This document shows positions 56,025-64,000 of a DNA stretch of 64,000 nt, piece by piece; positions within the stretch are counted from its first letter, which is position 1, and each line of letters opens with the position of its first letter. The DNA is taken from assembly GCA_014843695.1 (NCBI GenBank), contig CM026386.1, positions 83,567,697-83,631,696 on the forward strand. Direction: 5' to 3'. Source of the DNA: Archivesica marissinica. Taxonomy: Eukaryota; Mollusca; Bivalvia; Venerida; Vesicomyidae. The notes under the pieces were generated by a model. That model saw only the letters and a program-made list of their open reading frames with translations, was not told where the DNA came from and ran no database searches. A program made the position numbers and the translations under genes.

Positions 56025-56040
56025 TACTTGGTTTTTAAAG
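55998..56040 (+). CDS. Exon 26: last codons, TGA stop and 16 nt of 3' UTR
   Basis: Acceptor ACTGTTTCAG at 55997. It encodes FSLPRPRV and stops at TGA 56022-56024. A strong donor AAAG|GTAAGT follows at 56041, so a 3' UTR intron is likely; at 16 nt from the stop it should not trigger nonsense-mediated decay. The last residues do not fit a class I PDZ ligand (Pro at -2). Confidence 0.8.
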
Positions 56041-56655
56041 GTAAGTAGAAATCAAACTAGAATTATACCGCTGATGATATATCAACATAACATTTCGGTT
56101 AATTTTACTTATTTAAAGCATGACATTTCGCAGTTAAGTCGATGAAGCATAGCGAACCGGAACCTTGTGATACTACACAGAACGAATGAAGTATTATATA
56201 ATGAGGAAAACCAATATAACTCTGTCAGATCAGTGACTTAATTTGAACGCACAATTGACGTGCAATGATAACATTTGCAGCTCACGTGTTATTTAATTAA
56301 GTAATACGTTTAATTAGATTAATTAAAAGATTCCAGGGGTGGGTTTGGAATGGATGCAAAGCAGTTTAAAGCTGGTCAGAGAGTAATTAAATCAACACTA
56401 AAACTAGTGTGCATTGAAGTGCAAGTTCCTGTATGATATCTCTATTAGACAATGAATAAGTATTGTTTTATAAGCTGTTTGAATGGTTATTTAATAAACG
56501 GACATGAATTATCTTCCATGATTTGTTCACAAACATCGATGCAAATAGTTTCCACTTTTATTGAAAACAGCTTAATTAACCTCTGTTTTGAAATTGTTTA
56601 TCATTAATATAGTTTCCATTGTATAGGTATATAATCAAGTACTGATTATTTGCAG

Positions 56656-56735
56656 AAAGGAACCAACAAGGAAACAACAGTACCACCAACCCGAAGATAT
56701 TATATAGTACATTAAAGACTATGGTGTGAAAAACA
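56656..56735 (+). other. Possible 3' UTR terminal exon
   Basis: TTATTTGCAG at 56646-56655 could accept the donor at 56041. An ATTAAA poly(A)-signal variant lies near 56712. Further AATAAA-type hexamers near 57910 (SINE tail), 58922 and 60714 leave the true 3' end open. Confidence 0.3.
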
Positions 56736-57696
56736 AAACTATCAAACATTTATTCTGAAGAGAGTTGTGATATGCGTCATCAATCGGTAGTATTTCAAGC
56801 GGTACATTACATTTATTCCCATTGTACTATAGTGTAATGTCTGCACTTAATATACTTAGTGCATTTTGAGAGCCAAACTGATGACGAATCCAGAACGGAA
56901 GCCGACGAGATCACATTAAAATAATAGTGTAAGGGAGACAGCAAACAAATGTAAAATGGTTGTCTCGTCAGATATTGCCAGATTTGTTATCAGTTATTTT
57001 GCAATTACTAATCAATTTATGTCAAAACCAAGATTAATGAAATTTGGACATCATCAATCGTTAGATCCATATCACAACTGCTTTGGTGCCGTTTGTATGA
57101 CTGGAACGAGACTGTATGAAGGGATCGCAGGAGGATGAGCTTGTTCCCGTCCTACAGTAATGAACTCAGTCATAGGCAGTAATATTTGACTGGCCAGGCA
57201 AACTATATCGACGCCTGTTCGCTGGCTACACACATATTTACGTGTGTAGCCTGGAAACATAATGATACACGATATACAATACGGAAACATTTGACCTTTC
57301 AAAACGGCTTACTGCCGGCGGCCATAGGGACTTCAGTCGAGAAGCCATTGGAGATTACACAATATCTTGTGTCGATGTACAGTTGTTGGCTAGATATCAT
57401 GAATACGGACACAATTTCCATTAGGCTTTGATGTAGTGTGTACGATTCATTAGATATAACGTGATGATGTTGATTAGCCCGCTCGGCTGCCCAGTGATGT
57501 CCTGGTCTCACTGGCCAGATCCAATGTTTTGAGCATAGTCGCTTGTGTCAGGATGTGATATGCTATATTACGTGGTTCAATACACTTGGAACCACAAACA
57601 TTGTGCTACTGTTGAAACCCCAGTTTAATGTCATCCAATTTGCATAGTGTAAAGCAGTAAATTGACAGTACATTATATTTGTACTCCCAATGTATC
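56736..57696. other. Downstream of the gene, no gene seen
   Basis: A 38-bp stretch (GGCCAGGCAAACTATATCGA at about 57190) resembles 46045-46083, so part belongs to a dispersed family. GTACAGTTGTTGGCTAG at about 57377 is inverted at about 59105. Confidence 0.45.
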
Positions 57697-57943
57697 CTGT
57701 CCGATTAACGCAGTGGTTAACGCACTCGCTTCACACCAATGCAACCCGGATTCGATCCTCGGACCGGGAAGTATGTGAGATGGTACGGTGGTCGCCATAT
57801 CCGACTGGTGGGTTTTCTCCGGGTACTCCGGTTTCCTCCCACACGAATGACCACATTTACGCTTTCATCCGCGCTAACGAGAGTGATTCATATAAGTTGT
57901 TAGAATTTGCTTCGCAATCGTTGTAAAATAAATAAAGTTTAAA
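57697..57943 (+). mobile_element. SINE family B, full length
   Basis: CCGATTAACGCAGTGGTTAA, CGGATTCGATCCTCGGACCG, body and tail as in 14399-14645, ending AATAAATAAAGTTTAAA. The better preserved of the two plus-strand copies. Confidence 0.88.
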
Positions 57944-58347
57944 GTATCCTGACTTCTTATTCAAAGTAAGCAATACTTGTTTGACAAAAATGTTCTTTCA
58001 GAAACAAGTTACTATGCTATAGAGACTAGCATACTAGCTGTTAGTTTTATAGTTTTCGATGTGTGCATGGACAGTTATTTTGTTATTGTTGGACCAGTAC
58101 CAGTTTATTGGAATGATCGTCCACAAGCGGGTATACATGACGCGCACATGTGGTGCACTACTCGTGATTCCAAACAAATAAAAGGTTTTCCAAATACAAG
58201 ATCACACCGAACAAATGTTTTTCTACAATGTGCTTACATGAAAGTGATAATTAGATAGTACTAAGCAAGTAGATAGACGACACATGTCTCCTACTCTATA
58301 TTGAACTCCCTTGCATGTTTCGTTTCGGTAAGGGTATCATAACAACA

Positions 58348-58496
58348 TGTTACAACTACACTAACACCTGTAACAATGTGTTGTATGACTTTGGAGTATG
58401 TTACAACTACAATAACACCTGTAACAATGTGTTGTATGACTTTGGAACATGTTACAACTACAATAACACCTGTAACAATGTGATGTATGACTTAAA
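58348..58496. repeat. About 51-bp tandem repeat, 3 copies
   Basis: GTTACAACTACAATAACACC then TGTAACAATGTGTTGTATGACTTTGGA. Confidence 0.93.
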
Positions 58497-59703
58497 TTGT
58501 AGCTAGATAATCCTCAAATCCTGAATTATTCTCTATCAATCAGACTTCTAAGTACCACATACACTACTACACTACTACGCTGTTCTCTCAGATATATACA
58601 CAATTATGTGTGAATTATAAAGTATTTGTATTAATATATATTTATCATCATTGGGTTTAGAGAAGAATCACTACATACCTTACTTTGGCATATGTTGGAC
58701 AGTTTTACTAATTGGTTAGTTCTTGGTAAGATAATAGGGCGATATTTTCATTGATTTAGCAACAGCTTGTGTTATTGCTATAGAACATCATGTGTACATA
58801 TTGTAATACTATTTATCCGACATTGTGGGAAAATCTGTGATATCTTGTAAAGATTGTGTAATGTATAAGTATTGTTCTATCTGTGTGATATATATATATA
58901 TATAACATGTTAATACAATCAAATAAATCATCAGGGAAACATGATATGTCTCAACAGTGTCAGTGTTACATGTTGATGCATCGTGGTGTCATTTTGTAAG
59001 GTCGTTTCTAAATTACCATGGTATTACATATATCTTCCGATATGTGATGAAGAAGAAGTATGTATCATACATGCAAGACTATAGGATATTTTGAAGACAT
59101 TATTCTAGCCAACAACTGTACTGTTTTGTAAATATGTGTGTTACTATAGTATGTCCTGGAATCATGAAGATAATCGGCACATACTTGTAAATGATGTTAC
59201 GCGCTAACAGGTGACCTTGCCCGATGACGTGACATGTGGATGGATGATGCGCGACACGTTTGTCAATTATGTAGAGGATTTTCAATATATGTTTCGGTGT
59301 ATAATCATGTATATTTACTGAAAGAATATTGAAAGCAATATGGAGCGGCTACATGCACTAATATGATGTCACTGATGGATTGACACAAATAGCGGTAGCG
59401 TTCACAATAGTTAACTCATTGCTGCCGGGAGCCACTAACATAAAACAGTGAAGATGAAATCCCATATTGCACTGTTTCTAATCAGTGGCACGTAGGGTTA
59501 TTAAAAGGAGTACATTTTACAATTGTTTTTTTCTGGAATTGACAAAATTCGCCATAAATGTAATGAATATACTTAATAGGAAGTTGCATTGAACGTGTTA
59601 GCGTGTGGATATTATAGTAAACGCACCGTGGGTAGTAATATAGGTAATATAGGTGACGCTATATGGGTTATTTTATTGAAACATGTATCCGGTGTTTAGA
59701 AAT
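58497..59703. other. Intergenic or 3' UTR, unassigned
   Basis: An AT dinucleotide run near 58891-58905 and an AAATAAA near 58922. No coding exon recognised on either strand. Confidence 0.4.
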
Positions 59704-59980
59704 AATATATGAGGGTTAATGAGTCACTACATATATATTGTGCACTCCCAGGTTTGTTCACCCACACGTAAATGGGTTTCTACATAAATATATGAGGGTT
59801 AGCGAGTCACTACATATATATAGTGCACTCGCGTGTTTTGTTTACATATACATAAATGGGTTTCTACAGCATAACATATGAGGGTTAAACGGGTCACTGG
59901 GTATATTTGTTGTTCAGCACATATAAATTGTGCTCTAAATAAAATGTATGAGAGTTAGCGAGACGCCACGTATTGTGCAC
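59704..59980. repeat. About 85-bp diverged tandem repeat, 3-4 copies
   Basis: ATATGAGGGTTAATGAGTCA, TAGTGCACTC and ATGGGTTTCTACA recur in order with indels. Confidence 0.8.
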
Positions 59981-61066
59981 TCGTAGGCCTTTTCCAGACA
60001 CATATAACTGAGGGACAACACATCATTACACATCCGTCTTGAGAGACGTTTAAATGACAACGATAAGAAACGGATTTATTTCATTGAAACTTCCTTACAT
60101 GCCATACATATGTTACTACATATGCTTATGTTGTATAATCCCTGCTTGTACATTATACATGTGATATTCATAACACATTGTTAGATGATGTTCTTTGTGC
60201 AAACGTCTTGTTTTGAGGTATTCATGTCCTCCTATTTCCGTCCTAATCAGTGGATAGTCAACTTACCTATCCATCGATGCAGCTTCATGAGAATCATTAG
60301 GGGTTGTATCCACTACGTATACGGTTCTGGTCTGTTTTATGGGCATTTATCCGTTTGTTTGAAAATCATTAGGTGTTGTATTCACTACCGTATACGGTTC
60401 TCTGTATTGTGGGCTTTTCTCTGTTTGTTTGACTACTAATGTGACATTATGTGTGTAATCGGTAATGGCTTCTATGAGGACATGGGTTTCGGTAGATATT
60501 GGATAATTTCTTCGATTAAAAATGCTATATTTTATAGAAATCTTTCTATTGGCTTAAAGTAGAGTTTATGTCAGTACATCATGGTGTTAACATATGTTAA
60601 TGGTTACACCAACTTTAACATTCAAGTCATCAACTTCAAATCTGTATTATTTTGTTTTAAGAATATCATTTTGCATTGTGTGATACATATTATATAACTA
60701 TATTATGCTAACTGAAATAAATATATATGAAAACGACACATTGCGATAGTTGCTCACAAGCAACGAAAGTTTATGATGTCTCCAATGTCTGCTAATTATA
60801 AGTATCATTTTCTTTCTTAAGCTTGATTCTCCCAGATCCATCCAAACAATCACGCTGTATCGACTGTTATAAACATACGATATTTATGTAGAAACATAGT
60901 CATAAGAATTAACCTTTCTGGCTTGTGTAAACTATAACTTGCCTAAATAACGAAGTCACGCGATTACCATTTCTGTAGTGTGCAGTCCTTACTGACAATC
61001 AGTTCCCATTGCCATCGCGTTTCACATAATCGCTTAGTACAAAGTATTAGTAAAGTAAAGTGTTTG
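59981..61066. other. Intergenic, with a 70-bp duplication
   Basis: 60289-60432 holds two copies of GAATCATTAGGGGTTGTATC ... TTTGTTTGA. Remainder unassigned AT-rich DNA. Confidence 0.5.
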
Positions 61067-61310
61067 GTTATTATAGTGTCACCTCTATTTAAAGGGCCAG
61101 TCATTTCTGACTTATGAGACATCAGTACTTCCCGAATCATATGCTTGTATGCCAGGCGTCAGACTGGTACGCAATCGGCAACCTTTATTTAACTAGCTGG
61201 CGGCTCACCAACCGGACATATCAGAACGAACCCCTGGCGATATTCGAACCTTCGACCTCCCGCTCCGTAGGCGGACGCTTTAACCACTAGGCCACGGATA
61301 CGGTATATTA
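61067..61310 (-). mobile_element. tRNA-headed short repeat family E, full length, minus strand
   Basis: The reverse complement begins GTATCCGTGGCCTAGTGGTT and contains GAAGGTTCGAAT, an A box and B box in tRNA spacing; the body includes TGGTGAGCCGCCAGCTAG. Confidence 0.82.
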
Positions 61311-61419
61311 CGTACAATGCGTCTTCAAAAACTGTGCAATTTGCATGTTTGTATAATTGGTTTGTATGGTTTGGGGGTTTAAATTCGCATCAACAGCTAA
61401 GTCATATGGCGAGTCAGTA

Positions 61420-61590
61420 ATCAGGCAAACACTGACACCCGCGTCGAACCACTGACCATCAGCACCCAGCTAGTTAGCTTCCTCACTTCAAAGAATTTGA
61501 GATCCCAAGTGGGATTTGAACAGACAGTGGTGATGGAAAATTGATTAGAAGTTAACAAACTAAACCACTCGGCCAAGCAGGCCCCATTAT
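61420..61590 (-). mobile_element. SINE-like family F, minus strand
   Basis: Complement of the family F head (CCACTCGGCCAAGCAGGCCC at the right) and body (TTAGCTTCCTCACTTCAAAG). Confidence 0.75.
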
Positions 61591-61754
61591 ACGATTGAAC
61601 ACATAAACACCGACACATCTGTCACTGCATGCACTTTCTACACTATATAATTACCGTTGCCCTACCTATCATAGTTCATTTAAAAGTATTGTGAGACTGG
61701 CCTATACTTTTCACAAACCCTTGGAAGACTATTAAAGCATTAGTGTATGCACAT

Positions 61755-61957
61755 TTATCTTAGATTGATTGCGAAACACGTATTTACAACATCGAGACCT
61801 CATTGGTGATGGAATCTATTGCCATGAGGGAGAAGGAACAGGTAATGAGGACATTAAATGCCTTGCCTAAGGGCACAATACAGCTAGGCGCCAACTCATG
61901 GCATTTTACACCTGAAGCGAACGCGCTACCACAGCGCTATCACGACGTCCTAGTGAA
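61755..61957 (-). mobile_element. SINE family C, minus strand
   Basis: GATTGCGAAACACGTATTTA, GATGGAATCTATTGCCATGA, GCCTTGCCTAAGGGCACAAT; head complement CTGAAGCGAACGCGCTACCA. Confidence 0.85.
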
Positions 61958-62376
61958 ATTAAGGTTCTATATTTTACAACAATGTTCAGGGACATTCAAA
62001 TATTAAAAAGGATGGATTACGTTACTACACATTTTGAGTACAACTGATTTTGAAATAAATACAAATGAATGATAACAACATTGTTAGCCTGAACAGGAAT
62101 ATGAGTTTAAGAGCTCTTAGATCTAGAGCAAAATATAACAAAAATAAAAGAAGGAAGTATCACTGATGCGCCTATAAAGACGAGGTAATTATTGTAGTGG
62201 AGAAGTACAAAGGGAGACTACTCGAAACGTAATTATGGAGACTCCGTGATGTAATGGAAACGGTGCCCGCCTAGTATCAGAGAGGGTGTTAGTTCTAGAC
62301 CCGTCAGATGTCCTTAGACAAGATCATTAACATCTGTATTTCCTCTTCTCTCCCTCATAGCAATAATACAATAACA

Positions 62377-62790
62377 TCCTTGCTAAATATAATAATATAT
62401 AATAATACAATAACGTACACTAATCCTTGCTAAATATAATAATATATAATAATACAATAACTTTGTTTTTTTTTTGTACACTAATCCTTGCTAAATATAA
62501 TAATATATAATAATACAATAACGTACACTAATCCTTGCTAAATATAATAATATATAATAATACAATAACGTACACTAATCCTTGCTAAATATAATAATAT
62601 ATAATAATACAATAACGTACACTAATCCTTGCTAAATATAATAATATATAATAATACAATAACGTACACTAATCCTTGCTAAATATAATAATATATAATA
62701 ATACAATAACGTACACTAATCCTTGCTAAATATAATAATATATAATAATACAATAACGTACACTAATCCTTGCTAAATATAATAATATCG
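62377..62790. repeat. 47-bp minisatellite, about 8 copies
   Basis: TAATCCTTGCTAAATATAAT then AATATATAATAATACAATAACGTACAC, near identical; one copy at 62465 has a T-run insertion. Confidence 0.96.
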
Positions 62791-62794
62791 ATGA

Positions 62795-63000
62795 CAATAC
62801 AGTTCTTTCAACTTATATTAATCACTCTCGAGACCTCATTCCTGATGGAATCCATCGCCATGAAGGAGAGAGAAGAGGCAATGTGGAATTTAAATGCCTT
62901 GCCTAAGGGCACAATCGTAACGGCTCCAGCGGGGCTCGAACTCCGGACCTTTCGCACCTGAAGCGAACGCTCATCTACTGCGCTATCACTACTTCCACAA
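62795..63000 (-). mobile_element. SINE family C, near full length, minus strand
   Basis: TTAATCACTCTCGAGACCTC, GAGAAGAGGCAATGTGGAAT, CTCGAACTCCGGACCTTTCG and the head complement TACTGCGCTATCAC. Confidence 0.88.
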
Positions 63001-63041
63001 GTTTACTGTTTGGCTTCTAGTATTACCTTGTTTTTCATCGG

Positions 63042-63885
63042 CGTATCTGGTTTAACGTCAGCGTATCTGGAGAAACGTCGGCGTATCTGGTTTAACATCG
63101 ACGTATCTGGTTTAACATCGACGTATCTGGTTTAACGTCGGCGTATCTAGTTTAACATCGACGTATCTGGTTTAACATCGACGTATCTGGTTTAACATCG
63201 ACGTATCTGGTTTAACATCGACGTATCTGGTTTAACGTCGGCGTATCTAGTTTAACATCGACGTATCTGGTTTAACATCGACGTATCTGGTTTAACATCG
63301 ACGTATCTGGTTTAACATCGACGTATCTGGTTTAACGTCGGCGTATCTAGTTTAACATCGACGTATCTGGTTTAACATCGACGTATCTGGTTTAACATCG
63401 ACGTATCTGGTTTAACATCGACGTATCTGGTTTAACGTCGGCGTATCTAGTTTAACATCGACGTATCTGGTTTAACATCGACGTATCTGGTTTAACATCG
63501 ACGTATCTGGTTTAACATCGACGTATATGGTTTAACATCGACGTATCTGGTTTAACGTCGGCGTATCTAGTTTAACATCGACGTATCTGGTTTAACGTCG
63601 ACGTATCTGGTTTAACGTCGGCGTATCTGGTTTAACATCGACGTATCTGGTTTAACATCGACGTATCTGGTTTAACATCGACGTATCTGGTTTAACGTCG
63701 GCGTATCTAGTTTAACATCGACGTATCTGGTTTAACATCGACGTATCTGGTTTAACGTCGGCGTATCTGGTTTAACATCGACGTATCTGGTTTAACGTCG
63801 GCGTATCTAGTTTAACATCGACGTATCTGGTTTAACGTCGGCGTATCTGGTTTAACATCGGCGTATCTGGTTTAACGTCGGCGTG
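63042..63885. repeat. 20-bp satellite, about 42 copies, with 100-bp higher-order unit
   Basis: ATCTGGTTTAACATCGACGT. The variants ATCTAG and GTCGGC recur at 100-base steps (about 63143, 63243, 63343, 63443), so five units form a block. Confidence 0.97.
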
Positions 63886-64000
63886 TTCACGGCCTCTTTA
63901 GCGGATGCATGCATTACGACTTGCGTCGAATTTACGGATTCACGGGATATAGTTTCCCTTCTCCTTCCTCCCAACTGCTGGGATCTAAAACGAATTATGT

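Noticed and set aside
57977..58258. 93-codon ORF downstream of the gene
   Set aside because: No recognisable domain, no splice or promoter context; plausible chance frame or 3' UTR sequence.

Overview
This window is animal (non-vertebrate) nuclear DNA, most likely from a lophotrochozoan such as a mollusc. The grounds are GT-AG introns, several tRNA-derived SINE families, a LINE reverse-transcriptase remnant and a very minisatellite-rich, AT-rich background. The species cannot be named from sequence alone.

One gene dominates. It runs left to right from beyond the left edge to a stop codon at 56022-56024. I can join 26 coding exons (274-56024) whose splice phases agree at all 25 junctions, giving 1177 codons of the C-terminal part of a type I single-pass membrane protein. 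In order the protein has 17 EGF-type modules in 13 exons (10 calcium-binding type, four 8-cysteine MEGF/laminin-like, three plain, and one of the calcium-binding ones truncated), three CCP/sushi domains, a SEA-like domain spread over four exons (one a 36-nt microexon encoding Arg-Arg-Arg-Arg), a four-cysteine EGF remnant, a 17-nt microexon, one transmembrane helix and a 108-residue cytoplasmic tail. The signal peptide and N-terminus lie upstream of the window. This looks like a cell-surface adhesion or receptor protein; I do not recognise a named orthologue.

The introns are as striking as the exons. By hand estimate about 40% of the window is tandem repeat, and most long introns carry their own family: 53- and 42-bp (intron 1), 23- and 42-bp (intron 2), 71-bp (intron 3), 51- and 55-bp (intron 5), 42-bp again (intron 6), 40-bp (intron 7), 22- and 27-bp (intron 8), 31-, 37- and 43-bp (intron 10), 34-bp and ACAT (intron 16), 45-bp (intron 19), 46- and 43-bp (intron 20), and about 190 copies of a 19-bp unit (intron 23). 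Many show higher-order structure. Because the units lack stop codons they generate long spurious ORFs on both strands; none is a gene.

Superimposed are dispersed elements: about ten copies of a tRNA-Thr-like SINE, at least five other tRNA-headed short repeat families, a piggyBac-like MITE pair with TTAA ends, a LINE 3' fragment, and several local segmental duplications, one of which includes the 3' end of an EGF exon. Downstream of the gene (56.7-64 kb) I see only repeats, SINE relics and unassigned AT-rich DNA, ending in a 20-bp satellite with a 100-bp higher-order period.
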